DNA from: Candidatus Poribacteria bacterium | Lineage (GTDB): Bacteria; Poribacteria; WGA-4E; PCPOR2b | Direction: 5' to 3' | NCBI GenBank assembly: GCA_022822005.1 | Contig: JAJECO010000091.1 | Coordinates: 1 to 64,000 of the forward strand | DNA length: 64,000 nt | Shown: positions 44,027 to 53,492 of the stretch, piece after piece | Layout of the letters: each line of letters starts with the position of its first letter | Position numbering within the stretch: the stretch's first letter is position 1 | Made by a program: the position numbers and the translations under genes | The notes under the pieces: generated by a model | Databases searched by the model: none | Told to the model about the DNA's origin: nothing | What the model saw: the letters and a program-made list of their open reading frames with translations, nothing else

Positions 44027-44983
44027 TTAGCCGAACACAGAATAGGGCAGCGGCTCTCCCTTCAATCCAGCCAGCAGGTTCTCAGCCGCCATTGTTGCCA
44101 TCCGCGTACGGGTCTGTAAGGTTGAGCTGCCAAGATGTGGGAAGATAAGGGCGTTGTCAAGCGTCAGCAATGGATCGTCCGTCGGGATAGGTTCCGGGTC
44201 TGTAACGTCGAGTGCTGCGCGTGCAATTTCGCCGTTTTTTAACGCCTCATACAGTGCCGCTGGATCCACCACCGGTCCCCGCGCGATATTCACAAGGATC
44301 GCTGTCGGCTTCATTTTTTGAAACTCTTCCTTGCCAATTAGATGGTGGGTCTCCGACGTCATCGGAACATGTAGGGTGATAAAGTCAGATTCTTCGAGTA
44401 AGCGATCAAAACTTGCATATTCAATTCCCAACTCCGCTTCCCAATCCTCGCGGCGAGTCCGCTTATAATACAGCACCCGCATATCAAATCCCAACGCTCG
44501 TTTGGCAACCTCATAACCGATTCTGCCCATACCGACGATGCCGAGCGTTGCGTGATGCACATCGAATCCATGGAAGATATTTGGATCGTAGCAGGTCCAA
44601 CGCTTTTCCTGAACGAAGATACTGGCGGGAACGAGATGTCGTGCGGCTGCAAGCAGCTGCGCGAAAGTGGTATCGGCGGTGGTTTCGCTCAACACACCGG
44701 GGGTGTTCCCAACCGCAACACCCTGCGCCCTCGCCGCCTCCGCGTCAATGTGATTATACCCGACACCGACGTTGGAAATGACCTTAAGGTTTGGCGCGCT
44801 GGCAATCATTTCTGCCGTTACTGGCTCGTGACTATATGTAACCAACCCATCAAGCCCCGGCAGCCGCTCAGCGGTCGGGGGCAGAATCTCGCTCGTATGC
44901 CATATATCGACTTCACACTCTGTCTCCATCATGGCTAAGGCTTTTTCTGGGATCGGACGGGTAAGAAAAATTTTCGGCTTCAA
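44027..44983 (-). CDS. D-isomer-specific 2-hydroxyacid dehydrogenase (glyoxylate reductase-like)
   Basis: About 318 residues: substrate-domain motif VISNVGVGYNHID, Rossmann GIVGMGRIGYEVA, catalytic Arg in VNIARGPVVD, Glu in DVTDPEPIPTDDP and His in FPHLGSST. It reduces glyoxylate, hydroxypyruvate or a related 2-oxo acid with NAD(P)H. No ATG lies near the family start; the TTG at 44983 has GGAGG eight bases upstream and is preferred over the TTG at 44989, which is only two bases from it. It leads the deoxyhypusine-synthase-like gene. Confidence 0.9.
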   Translation of the reverse strand: MKPKIFLTRPIPEKALAMMETECEVDIWHTSEILPPTAERLPGLDGLVTYSHEPVTAEMIASAPNLKVISNVGVGYNHIDAEAARAQGVAVGNTPGVLSETTADTTFAQLLAAARHLVPASIFVQEKRWTCYDPNIFHGFDVHHATLGIVGMGRIGYEVAKRALGFDMRVLYYKRTRREDWEAELGIEYASFDRLLEESDFITLHVPMTSETHHLIGKEEFQKMKPTAILVNIARGPVVDPAALYEALKNGEIARAALDVTDPEPIPTDDPLLTLDNALIFPHLGSSTLQTRTRMATMAAENLLAGLKGEPLPYSVFG

Positions 44984-45145
44984 TGACAATACCTCCTACA
45001 TGAAATAAGTGACTCAATTTCCGTGATTTTAGGGATGCTCGATTCTTGAGATCTAACTGACTTTGTGGATAAAAGTTTGTATTAATCTAATATACGAGAG
45101 AAACACCTACCACGTTTTTCATTCGGATGACCTTCGTACAAAAAG

Positions 45146-45173
45146 TTGACAAGGTTAAGGAAACAACTATAAT
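45146..45173 (+). promoter_or_regulatory. consensus promoter for the DUF6785 gene
   Basis: TTGACA (45146-45151), a 16-base spacer and TATAAT (45168-45173). It lies in the 326-base region between the divergent dehydrogenase and membrane-protein genes, leaving an untranslated leader of about 130 bases in which I see no known riboswitch. Confidence 0.7.
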
Positions 45174-45309
45174 ATAATTTAGAGGACTCGACATAGTCTT
45201 TGCCTGATTACGTCGAATATTATAATCCACAAGGAACGTATTCTCAAGAGATTTCTGGATTCAAGGGCACCCACCCACGAGAAACGGTATAAGCCTGAAA
45301 GAGATCGCA

Positions 45310-47277
45310 TTGAATCTCCAAGCCCAATCGCCACCCCAATCCCAACAACCGCAGATCCGTTGGAGCGTAATCTGGTTCGGTTTAGGGCTCATTTTTCTCA
45401 ATAACTACTGGCTGTTTGCGATGCTACGTTGGGAGCAAGGTCTCCCAACCACCATGTCGCTCTTTTTCAATGTGATTTTCATCTTCGCGTTTGTGGTGGT
45501 GCTTAACTACTTGTTTGCCCGGTTTGCACCGCATTTAGCATTAACGCAGGGCGAGTTGTTGACCCTCTACGCGATGCTTTCCATTGCCTCTGCAATCGGC
45601 GGACATGATCTGTTTCAAGTCGTCGTCACCAATATCGCGGTCGTCGGCTGGATGTCGAACGAAGAAAACGAATGGGCAACACTGTTCCACCACTACCTCC
45701 CCGATTGGCTGGCATTGACCGATAAGAAGAGTATCACTCCCTATTTCGTTGGGGAATCCAGCCTTTACCTCCCTGAAAATCTTGGATTATGGTGGCAGCC
45801 TGTCCTTGCGTGGTCCGGGTTTATTATCGTTCTCCTCTTCACCGCCTTCTTCATCAACGCCATCCTGCGAAAACAGTGGATCGAAGCGGAACGGCTCAGC
45901 TACCCGATTATAGAACTCCCGCAGCAGATGACCACAACACATTTCTTTCGGAATCGATTGATGTGGGCGGGATTCGTTCTCGCTGGCGGCATGGATCTCA
46001 TCAACGGGCTGCATTTCCTGTTTCCCATTATTCCCGGGCTCGGTGGCGAATTTTTTGATCTGCGCCCTTTCTTTACCACGAAACCGTGGAACGCTATCGG
46101 TTGGACACCGATCGTTATTTTCCCTTTCGCGATCGGGATGGGATATTTTATCCCCCTCGATCTCTCCTTCACGTTCTGGTTCTTCTACGTTTTCTGGAAG
46201 TTCGAGATGATTATGGGGAGTGTCTTCGGTCTTCAGCATATCCCCGGTTTTCCCTTCATCTTCGATCAATCATTCGGTGTCTGCGTTGGTGTGCTAATTA
46301 TCACGCTATGGGGGGCGCGGCGCCACTTGCGCACTGTGCTTGTAAGTGCGTGGCGAGGTCCGTCAACCCATCGGCTTTATAGCACTCAAAGCGGAGAATC
46401 CGGACAGGAAGATCTATCAGAGAACGGAAGCGAAGCTAACGAACCCATCTCCTATCGTACCGCCGTACTCGGACTGATTATTGGTTTCACGCTGTTGGTT
46501 GGTTTTTGGGCGGTAGCAGGACTACCCCTTTGGGTTGCATTTCTCGTTCTCGTCATCCATTTCACAACGGTAACCGTTATCACCCGTATCCGTGCGGAGT
46601 TGGGTCCGCCCATCCACGATCTACGTGCGATGGGACCAGATGTACTACTGCCGAAGATGTTCGGTATGCGACGGTTAGGGGCAAGAAGTCTTACCCTGTT
46701 CTCGCTTGTGTATTGCTTCAATCGCGCCTATCGGGGCAATGCCATGCCGCATCAGCTCGAAGCGTTGAAACTCGCAGAGCGCACAGGGGTGTCATCACGC
46801 CGTGTCGGATACGCCATACTACTCGCAGTCGTTCTCAGTCCCTTGACCTCGTTCTGGTTCTCACTACACATCGGCTACAAGTCCGGCGCGTGGGAGGTGT
46901 GGTACGGTTCCATCTTTCGGCGTACCCAAAGCTGGCTTACTAACCCAGTGCCCGTCGATGTTCTGTCGATCTTGGCGATGTGCTTCGGGGTAGTTTTCAC
47001 CTTCTTGCTCACCGCTGTGCGCACGCGTTTTGTTTGGTGGCCCCTGTATCCCGTTGGATACGGTATCTCCGGCACATGGGCTGTCAACTTTTTCTGGTTC
47101 TCGGTATTCATCAGCTGGGTGATTAAGTGGTGTATTCTACGATTTGGAGGCTTAAAGACATTTCGTAACTTAGCACCATTCTTTCTCGGATTGATACTGG
47201 GTGAATTTCTTGTTGGCGGCGTCTGGGCACTGATTGGTGTGGTGTTAGAGAAACCGATGTATCGATTTATATGGTAA
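45310..47277 (+). CDS. DUF6785-type polytopic membrane protein
   Basis: A 655-residue protein with roughly 14 hydrophobic helices in two blocks separated by a hydrophilic loop (residues ~350-380, SGESGQEDLSENGSEANEP). The stretch GELLTLYAMLSIASAIGGHDLFQV and the many W/F-rich helices match the DUF6785/6784 group, which is distantly like oligopeptide transporters (OPT). Transport is therefore suspected, with no known substrate. The frame begins with a TTG behind AAAGAGA; no ATG occurs for 38 codons, by which point the first helix would be lost, so the TTG is taken as the start. Monocistronic with its own promoter. Confidence 0.8.
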   Translation: MNLQAQSPPQSQQPQIRWSVIWFGLGLIFLNNYWLFAMLRWEQGLPTTMSLFFNVIFIFAFVVVLNYLFARFAPHLALTQGELLTLYAMLSIASAIGGHDLFQVVVTNIAVVGWMSNEENEWATLFHHYLPDWLALTDKKSITPYFVGESSLYLPENLGLWWQPVLAWSGFIIVLLFTAFFINAILRKQWIEAERLSYPIIELPQQMTTTHFFRNRLMWAGFVLAGGMDLINGLHFLFPIIPGLGGEFFDLRPFFTTKPWNAIGWTPIVIFPFAIGMGYFIPLDLSFTFWFFYVFWKFEMIMGSVFGLQHIPGFPFIFDQSFGVCVGVLIITLWGARRHLRTVLVSAWRGPSTHRLYSTQSGESGQEDLSENGSEANEPISYRTAVLGLIIGFTLLVGFWAVAGLPLWVAFLVLVIHFTTVTVITRIRAELGPPIHDLRAMGPDVLLPKMFGMRRLGARSLTLFSLVYCFNRAYRGNAMPHQLEALKLAERTGVSSRRVGYAILLAVVLSPLTSFWFSLHIGYKSGAWEVWYGSIFRRTQSWLTNPVPVDVLSILAMCFGVVFTFLLTAVRTRFVWWPLYPVGYGISGTWAVNFFWFSVFISWVIKWCILRFGGLKTFRNLAPFFLGLILGEFLVGGVWALIGVVLEKPMYRFIW

Positions 47278-47363
47278 ATAGGGTATCTTCATGACCTGTT
47301 CCCGTTAGATTTGGCAGTTCGGATCGATGCAGCCAGAAACTTCTACTGTCCATGACAAAACGA

Positions 47364-47392
47364 TTGCAATTCCGAAAAGCATACAGTATAAT
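47364..47392 (+). promoter_or_regulatory. promoter for the tatAC operon
   Basis: TTGCAA (47364-47369), a 17-base spacer and TATAAT (47387-47392), about 85 bases before the tatA start. Confidence 0.6.
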
Positions 47393-47477
47393 ATCAATGT
47401 TTTAGGTTAGGGTAGCCGAAAAGAGTAAGGTGCCACAGGCCTTCAACGTCACAACCTTCATTTTGGGAGGAATCATC

Positions 47478-47687
47478 ATGCCGCCAATTGGCCCAATAGA
47501 ACTGATTATTATTCTTGCCATCGCACTTGTGATTTTCGGTCCCAAGCGCCTACCAGATATGGGCCGTTCACTTGGAAAGGCAATTCGGGAATTTAGGAAC
47601 GCCGGCAAGGAGATTCAGAACGACATCGCCGAATCAATTGATAAAGATGACCAAGATTCAACCAAACCTGCGAATAAGACGGTTTAG
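47478..47687 (+). CDS. tatA: twin-arginine translocase subunit TatA/E
   Basis: A 69-residue protein with the Tat A-type plan: a short periplasmic N-terminus, one membrane helix (IGPIELIIILAIALVIFGP), the FGPKRLPDMGRSLG hinge, then an amphipathic helix and an acidic tail. It forms the pore or membrane-weakening assembly for folded-protein export. The ATG at 47478 follows GGGAGGA; the longer frame to 47430 adds a segment foreign to the family. tatC begins eight bases after the stop. Confidence 0.93.
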   Translation: MPPIGPIELIIILAIALVIFGPKRLPDMGRSLGKAIREFRNAGKEIQNDIAESIDKDDQDSTKPANKTV

Positions 47688-47695
47688 TTACCACC

Positions 47696-48523
47696 ATGGC
47701 TTCTGATGCCTCAATGTCTTTTCTGGATCATCTTGAAGAACTTCGCCGACGGATTATCATTTCCCTAATTGCAATTGCGGTATCCATATTTATAAGTCTG
47801 TGGTTTCAACGTCCGGCTGTGGAAATCATCACGCGACCCGTTGACATACCGCTCAACGTGCAACTGGCAAATTGGATTGATCGGACTGTGAGTTCAGACG
47901 GTTCATTCATGGGGTTCTTGTCAATTGAACTGAGAGCACAAGCAGCAAACACGGTTCAGCTTAATAAAGTCGGACCGGGTGAAGCCATTATGGCTTATAT
48001 AAAAATTGCTGTTACCTTCGGGATATTACTTGCATCGCCCATTGTGCTCTATCAGGTCTGGGCGTTTGTTTTTCCTGCCCTAACACAACAGGAAAGGAAG
48101 TTCGCACTCCCCCTATTTTTAACTCTGGTTTTCTTCTTCCTTGTTGGGGTAGTTTTTGCCTACTTTATCGTCCTGCCTGTCATCGTCCAATTTGCCGCGG
48201 GTATTTTCTACGATTCAGGCGTTGGGAACCTATGGAGCATCGATAAGTATGCGGGTTTTGCGACCGGTATGCTGTTAGCCTTCGGTGTCGCGTTTGAACT
48301 CCCGATTGTTATGGCGTTTCTGTCACGAATCGGTATCATTAACGCCCAAGGCTTTCGAGAGCGGCAGCGATATGCTGTTATGTTTATCTTTGTCGCAGCA
48401 GCACTGTTGACACCTACAGATCCAGGGTCTATGTTATTGTTGGCAATTCCACTTATCTTGTTATACCAATTGGGAATCTTTCTCGCCTTTCTTGCAGAAC
48501 AGGAGTCTGACAGTAATGCCTAA
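47696..48523 (+). CDS. tatC: Sec-independent translocase TatC
   Basis: A 275-residue protein with six membrane helices: the receptor for twin-arginine signal peptides. The cytoplasmic N-terminus has MSFLDHLEELRRRI (the family motif) and the first loop has PGEAIMAYIKIAVTFGILLASPIVLYQVWAFV, with further helices to the end. An insertion between helices 1 and 2 (NWIDRTVSSDGSFMGFLSIE) is longer than in E. coli. Start at ATG 47696; the internal ATG six codons on is possible. It overlaps the next gene by eight bases. Confidence 0.93.
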   Translation: MASDASMSFLDHLEELRRRIIISLIAIAVSIFISLWFQRPAVEIITRPVDIPLNVQLANWIDRTVSSDGSFMGFLSIELRAQAANTVQLNKVGPGEAIMAYIKIAVTFGILLASPIVLYQVWAFVFPALTQQERKFALPLFLTLVFFFLVGVVFAYFIVLPVIVQFAAGIFYDSGVGNLWSIDKYAGFATGMLLAFGVAFELPIVMAFLSRIGIINAQGFRERQRYAVMFIFVAAALLTPTDPGSMLLLAIPLILLYQLGIFLAFLAEQESDSNA

Positions 48524-49289
48524 TCTCGAGTTGCAGGAACAGCTAAAATTATTACATGAATTTCAGCAGATCGATGCCGAAATCTTGAGGTTGGATAATA
48601 GGCTTAAGTCAGTTCCGCTTAAGATTAAGAGGGCGGATGAGCAATTTAAGATCCATCAACAAAAGCTGGAAGAGAAGCAGGCGCAACTGGTTGATACTGA
48701 AAAATTGCAGCGGACCAAAACGGCAGAACTTGAGATGGAGGGCGAGCAGCGCAACAAATATCAATCTCAGTTGCGGGAGGTAAAGACCAACAAAGAATAT
48801 GAGGCATTGGATAAAGAGATTAGCTTTATTCAAAAGAAAGAAGCGGAAATAGAAGACGAAATTCTCACGGCAATGGAGCGGATCGATCAACTCAACGAAG
48901 AACTCGTCCAACAGCGGAAAAACTTCGAGGCCGAACAAGAAAAACTTGAGGCGCAGAAAACCGCATATGCGCGGGAAGCAGAAGATCTTAAAGCAGAAAT
49001 TGTGAAATGGCAAGGTAAGCAACAAAGCTTTTCCGACCAGATTGATTCGGGATTAATAAACCAGTATCAAGCCCAATTCAAGCGTCATCGAAGAGGGTTG
49101 GTTTCCCTGGTTGTTGAAAATGCGTGCGGCAATTGCCATCTTACGATTCCACCGCAAACGCTACAGGAAGCTCGTAAGTATGAGAAACCTGTCCATTGTG
49201 GCAGTTGCAGACTCATTCTTTACATTCCTTCTCCCTCTCCTGACGATACTCCCGCCGAAGCATCCACTCCCAGTTCAGATCAGTCCTAA
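48516..49289 (+). CDS. coiled-coil protein with C-terminal C4 zinc ribbon
   Basis: A 257-residue protein, mostly a long antiparallel coiled coil (residues ~5-175, rich in Gln, Glu and Lys) ending in a zinc ribbon CGNC ... CGSC near residues 205-230. This is the zf-RING_7/CT398 family, widely found in bacteria and of unclear role; a chaperone-like or nucleic-acid-related function has been proposed. The start at ATG 48516 follows AGGAG and overlaps the tatC stop by eight bases, so it is translationally coupled to the Tat genes. The tail is Ser/Pro-rich and probably disordered. Confidence 0.88.
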   Translation: MPNLELQEQLKLLHEFQQIDAEILRLDNRLKSVPLKIKRADEQFKIHQQKLEEKQAQLVDTEKLQRTKTAELEMEGEQRNKYQSQLREVKTNKEYEALDKEISFIQKKEAEIEDEILTAMERIDQLNEELVQQRKNFEAEQEKLEAQKTAYAREAEDLKAEIVKWQGKQQSFSDQIDSGLINQYQAQFKRHRRGLVSLVVENACGNCHLTIPPQTLQEARKYEKPVHCGSCRLILYIPSPSPDDTPAEASTPSSDQS

Positions 49290-49542
49290 GTTTCCGTCGA
49301 CGCACATATCACAAATCCTTTTACCTACCGACGTATAGCGCAGCAGTTCAGCCCGTATTTGACCCAAGATTCGTATTGCCCAACCTGATTTTCCTGATGT
49401 TCCTTCTCTATCAATAGAATATTTGTATTGATAATTATAGGTATTATTTTTTATTTACACCAGTTCTTCTGAAACCAATCCAAAAAATCTTACGTTAGGC
49501 GCAGTATAACGATTTGTCTGAACTTTCGCTTGGAGAAGAACT

Positions 49543-50373
49543 ATGACCGTAATACAGAAATTGCTCATCCTTGTGGCAACACTGTTTTTATCCATATCTA
49601 CCACGGGCTTATCGGCAGGCACGTCTAAATCCACCGAGCCTACTATTGCAACAGAATCTCATTTTCGTTTAAGGACCATTGTTCTTGATGCTGGTCACGG
49701 AGGTAGAGACCCGGGCAACGTTGGTCGTGGACGCGAAGCGGAAAAGGATATCAACTTGGTAATCACACGCAAATTGGCAGCGTTGATTCAGAAAAAAACC
49801 ACATATGAGGTTCGTCTTACTCGATCGGATGACCGCTGGATCTCATTAACAGAGCGTGCCAGTATTGCCAATGAAAATCCAGCTAATGAAACGTTGTTTA
49901 TCAGCATCCACTGTAATTCACATTCCAGTCGTCGTGTTCACGGAATAGAGACTTATATCTTCGACATAAAAGCGACCGATAAATTCGCAGCAGAGTTGGC
50001 TAAATGGGAAAACAAGGAAGAAGATTTTAGTTCTGTCGACTTTATTATCACCAGTATGGCCAAGCGAGCCGTCGAAAGATATAGTTGGGAAGCCGCCCGT
50101 GTTATACAATCTGTGCTAGTATCCCACCTCGGAGCGCGAGATCGGAATCGAACTGCGTCGGACAAAATGGTCAGACGTGCACCTTTCCGTGTCCTTGTCG
50201 ATACGAGGATGCCAGCCCTTTTGGTCGAACTTGGATACCTATCTAATAGAACCGAGTACAAAAAACTCAACTCTTCCACCTACCAAGACAAAGTGGCAAA
50301 TGCACTGTTGACGGCAATTCAGCAGTTCGGTCAAGCAATGGAGGCAGACCGTATGGCGGCGCGGTTGCCTTAA
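49543..50373 (+). CDS. N-acetylmuramoyl-L-alanine amidase
   Basis: A 276-residue exported amidase_3 enzyme. A signal peptide spans ~1-25 (LLILVATLFLSISTTGLSA). Zinc ligands are H52 (DAGHGGRDPG), E67 (EAEKDIN) and H123 (SIHCNSHSS), and the catalytic Glu is E229 (LLVELGYLSN). It cuts the bond between muramic acid and the stem peptide in peptidoglycan, for cell separation or recycling. No SPOR or AMIN domain is fused. The ATG follows TTGGAGAAGAACT. It lies downstream of the Tat genes, although amidase signal peptides here lack an RR motif. Confidence 0.92.
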   Translation: MTVIQKLLILVATLFLSISTTGLSAGTSKSTEPTIATESHFRLRTIVLDAGHGGRDPGNVGRGREAEKDINLVITRKLAALIQKKTTYEVRLTRSDDRWISLTERASIANENPANETLFISIHCNSHSSRRVHGIETYIFDIKATDKFAAELAKWENKEEDFSSVDFIITSMAKRAVERYSWEAARVIQSVLVSHLGARDRNRTASDKMVRRAPFRVLVDTRMPALLVELGYLSNRTEYKKLNSSTYQDKVANALLTAIQQFGQAMEADRMAARLP

Positions 50374-50553
50374 TACAGCTTTCGTCCACACGCAAGACCA
50401 CAACCACAAACTTTACTCGGTTTTTAATATTGAAAAATCGGAAATTAGTGTTGGAGGGAAGCCACTATATTCTGGGCAACTTAGGGATTGGTCAACACAA
50501 GATCTCGTGGATAGAAAAACGGGAGGGAAGTTATTTTAGTCTTTGAGAAGTTT

Positions 50554-51585
50554 TCAGATGATTCGGACGGACTTCTCTCCATGGGTAATCTTGCCAAGTA
50601 AAGCAGGCGATTCACCCAACTCTCTGAGCGAAGCGATCGCGGTATCGATCTGGCTCGGTGGTAGTACGAGCACCATTCCAACACCCATGTTAAAAACATG
50701 GTACATCTCGGCTTCATCCACCCCACCCTTCTCCTGCAAGAAGGGAAAAATCGGCGGTATTTCCCACGTGCCCTTCCGAACCTCTGCGCAGCGATTCGGC
50801 GGAAGAATGCGAATAATGTTATCTGACAATCCGCCACCTGTAATATGAGCAATGCCTTTAATATCGCAACGCTCTCGCAGGGTGAGGACACTCTTTACAT
50901 AGCTTTTATGGTACGCCAGCAGCGCCGAGCCAATCGTTGTGCCGAGTTCAGGGATATACCGATCTACTTCATAGCCACAAACCTCAAATACGATTCGCCG
51001 AGCGAGTGAAAAACCGTTTGTGTGGAGACCGAGTGAACCCAAGCCAACCAAGCTGTCCCCCGGTGCGATCCTGCTTCCTGTAATTAATTGCGACTCCTCA
51101 ACCACACCGACGATTGTACCAGCGAGATCATACTCACCCATCGCGTAGAGTTCCGATAGTTCCGCGATTTCGCCACCGATTAGCGCACAACCGATTTCCC
51201 GACAACCCGCCGCTACGCCACTCACAATCTGCTCAATAACTTCAGGGTGCACCTTACTTATACCAATGTAGTCGAGAAAAAAGAGCGGTTCCGCCCCTTG
51301 AACAACGATATCATTACCGCAGTGCGCCACGATATCAAACCCAACCGTATCGTGCCGTCCCGTCATAAAGGCAACCTTGAGCTTTGTGCCAACGCTGTCG
51401 GTGCTGGACACTAAGATCGGCTTTTCGTATTCGCCAAGTGCAAACAGTCCCCCGAAATTACCTACCTCGCTCAAGACTTCCGGTCGATGGGTTGATTGAA
51501 GGTGGGGTTTTATGCGCTTTAGCGCATCGTCCTGTGCGTTGATGGACACACCTGCGCTAGCATATGTTAACCCTTGCTCAGCCAT
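50554..51585 (-). CDS. purM: phosphoribosylformylglycinamidine cyclo-ligase (AIR synthetase)
   Basis: A 343-residue enzyme of step five of purine synthesis: FGAM plus ATP gives AIR. Features are TYASAGVSINAQDDALKRIK at the N-terminus, the ATP-site strand LVSSTDSVGTKLKVAF (usually STDGVGTK), DIVAHCGNDIVVQGAEPLFFLDYIG, and a C-terminal GIAHITGGGLSDNIIRILP with FNMGVGMVLV. Its start overlaps the preceding small membrane-protein gene by eight bases. It is the last gene of the operon that contains purF. Confidence 0.95.
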   Translation of the reverse strand: MAEQGLTYASAGVSINAQDDALKRIKPHLQSTHRPEVLSEVGNFGGLFALGEYEKPILVSSTDSVGTKLKVAFMTGRHDTVGFDIVAHCGNDIVVQGAEPLFFLDYIGISKVHPEVIEQIVSGVAAGCREIGCALIGGEIAELSELYAMGEYDLAGTIVGVVEESQLITGSRIAPGDSLVGLGSLGLHTNGFSLARRIVFEVCGYEVDRYIPELGTTIGSALLAYHKSYVKSVLTLRERCDIKGIAHITGGGLSDNIIRILPPNRCAEVRKGTWEIPPIFPFLQEKGGVDEAEMYHVFNMGVGMVLVLPPSQIDTAIASLRELGESPALLGKITHGEKSVRII

Positions 51586-51934
51586 CGGAGTCGTCAGATT
51601 CCTTTCGCTTCTCCATACGTTGATTAAACGACTCTAAGCGGCGATTGCCGATGAAAGTCATTATCTTATCCATCTTTAGCAGAGAGCCAACCAGTATCAC
51701 AATACATAATCCAACAGTGATTAACATGGCATTCTCGGCGGCAACATGTGGGGGAACCGTTGGGCTCAGTTTTTGAACCAGCAAGATAGCGGGTTGATAC
51801 ACCACTATACCAAGAATCGCACATAAGACGATAGCGTAAAAGGTGAACCGCCCCTGCGATGTGGATAAGCCTCGCCGGACATTTTGAAAAGGGTGGGAAG
51901 ATCCAGTCCGCTCTCTTCTTAATCTATTTTGCAT
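51578..51934 (-). CDS. small two-helix membrane protein in the pur operon
   Basis: A 118-residue protein with a basic N-terminus (RLRRERTG), two hydrophobic helices (~32-52 and ~69-87) and a charged C-terminal tail. No family recognised. It lies 33 bases after purF and overlaps purM by eight bases, so it must be made with them. The start ATG is preceded by AGGAGTCCTCC-like sequence on its strand. A link to purine transport or membrane localisation is speculation. Confidence 0.7.
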   Translation of the reverse strand: MQNRLRRERTGSSHPFQNVRRGLSTSQGRFTFYAIVLCAILGIVVYQPAILLVQKLSPTVPPHVAAENAMLITVGLCIVILVGSLLKMDKIMTFIGNRRLESFNQRMEKRKESDDSDG

Positions 51935-51967
51935 TGGAGGACTCCTTCGGAATGGCTCCCTTAATCA

Positions 51968-53401
51968 CTAATCCGCTTCATTCATAAAAGTAATGGGGAG
52001 TTGTGACGTCGATTGCCCACTAAATTCGATGGGATAGCTGCCATCAAAACAAGCCGTGCAAAAATCAGCGGGTGACTTCATACATTTAAGCATCCCTTCA
52101 ATGCTGAGATATCCTAAACTATCTGCACGGATGTATTTGCAGGTTTCCTCAATGGTGTGTGAACTAGCGATCAGTTCTTTGCGGGTAGGGGTATCAATAC
52201 CGTAGAAACAGGGAAATTTATTGGGCGGAGAAGCGATGCGGACATGAACCTCTGTAGCGCCGCCCTGACGAAGCATCTTTACAAACTTTCGGCTCTCAGT
52301 TCCCCGCATAATTGAATCATCAACTACCACAACGCGCTTGCCTTCAAGCACATCACGAATTGGGTTCAGTTTCACCTTGACCATCAGTTCGCGCACCTCC
52401 TGAGAGGGGTTCATGAAAGCACGGCCTACGTATGAATTTCGATAGAGTCCCACATCAAACGGAATCCCCGACTCTTCTGAATATCCTAATGCGGAAAGTG
52501 TTGCCGAATCTGGTACAGGGATAACGATATCCGCTGCTGCCGGGCACTCACGCGCCAACTGTCTACCAAGTTCACGTCTTGGACGGTTAACCAGTTCACC
52601 AAATACAACGCTGTCTGGACGCGAGAGGTAAATATATTCAAAGATACATTGCGATAGGTGAGGTTGCTGCTGCCCAAACATAAATGATTCCGGTTCTTTA
52701 TCTGTCCCAGTAATAATAACCATTTCGCCGGGGCTTACTTCGCGGATGGGCTCCGCCTCTATCACATCGAAAGCACACGTTTCAGAAGTGAGAACGTAGG
52801 AATCGCCAACGCGACCCAACCAAAGTGGGCGGAAACCGTAAATATCTCTTACGCCAATCAGGATAGATTTTCCCATAAAGACAAGTGAGTACGCGCCGCG
52901 AATCTCTTTGAGGGCATCCATGATACGGTCTTCCAGCAGCGTCTGTCGGGAACGGGCGATGAGGTGAGCAATAACCTCTGTATCGGAAGTCGTGCTAAAA
53001 ATTGAACCGGCCTCCTCAAGGTCATTGCGGATACGCTGGGCATTTACAAGGTTGCCGTTATGCGCAATCGCAAGCGGACCTCGCTTATATTCCCGAACCA
53101 GCGGCTGCGCGTTCTGAAGGGTGCTGTGTCCGGTTGTCGAATACCGATTGTGGCCCAGCGCAAGGTCACCTTCCAGCTTTCCCAAGGTATCCGAATCAAA
53201 GATTGTCGCAACCAGCCCCATACCATGATGATATGTGAACGCATCGTCGTCTGCAGCGGCAATCCCTGCGCTCTCTTGACCTCGGTGCTGAAGGGCACGT
53301 AAAGCCAAATAAGTCAGTTCAACAGCCCTGGGGTGCCCCAAAATACCGAACACCCCACACTCACACCTCGGCTTATCATCAAACGCATTGAAATGTTCCA
53401 T
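51968..53401 (-). CDS. purF: amidophosphoribosyltransferase
   Basis: A 477-residue enzyme that begins purine synthesis: PRPP plus glutamine gives phosphoribosylamine. A short propeptide (MEHFNAFDDKPRCE) precedes the catalytic Cys C15 of CGVFG, as in Bacillus-type PurF. The glutaminase domain is intact (ALQHRGQESAGIAA, LALGHNRYSTTG). The PRPP loop is VVVVDDSIMRGTESR, and C-terminal CTACFDGSYP is the iron-sulfur Cys region. The frame is open to 53569, where it overlaps the upstream gene; ATG 53401 gives the family-length propeptide. Confidence 0.95.
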   Translation of the reverse strand: MEHFNAFDDKPRCECGVFGILGHPRAVELTYLALRALQHRGQESAGIAAADDDAFTYHHGMGLVATIFDSDTLGKLEGDLALGHNRYSTTGHSTLQNAQPLVREYKRGPLAIAHNGNLVNAQRIRNDLEEAGSIFSTTSDTEVIAHLIARSRQTLLEDRIMDALKEIRGAYSLVFMGKSILIGVRDIYGFRPLWLGRVGDSYVLTSETCAFDVIEAEPIREVSPGEMVIITGTDKEPESFMFGQQQPHLSQCIFEYIYLSRPDSVVFGELVNRPRRELGRQLARECPAAADIVIPVPDSATLSALGYSEESGIPFDVGLYRNSYVGRAFMNPSQEVRELMVKVKLNPIRDVLEGKRVVVVDDSIMRGTESRKFVKMLRQGGATEVHVRIASPPNKFPCFYGIDTPTRKELIASSHTIEETCKYIRADSLGYLSIEGMLKCMKSPADFCTACFDGSYPIEFSGQSTSQLPITFMNEAD

Positions 53402-53492
53402 ATTTGGATGAGTCTCCAATTCATCGGATATTCCGCCACACATCGGCACACTGTTGTATGGCGTCCGAAAATCTTGACAGTCTGGATCCGGG

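Noticed and set aside
45787-46269. Reverse-strand ORF of 160 codons inside the DUF6785 gene
   Set aside because: Highly charged antisense reading of hydrophobic helices, a common artefact of membrane-protein genes.
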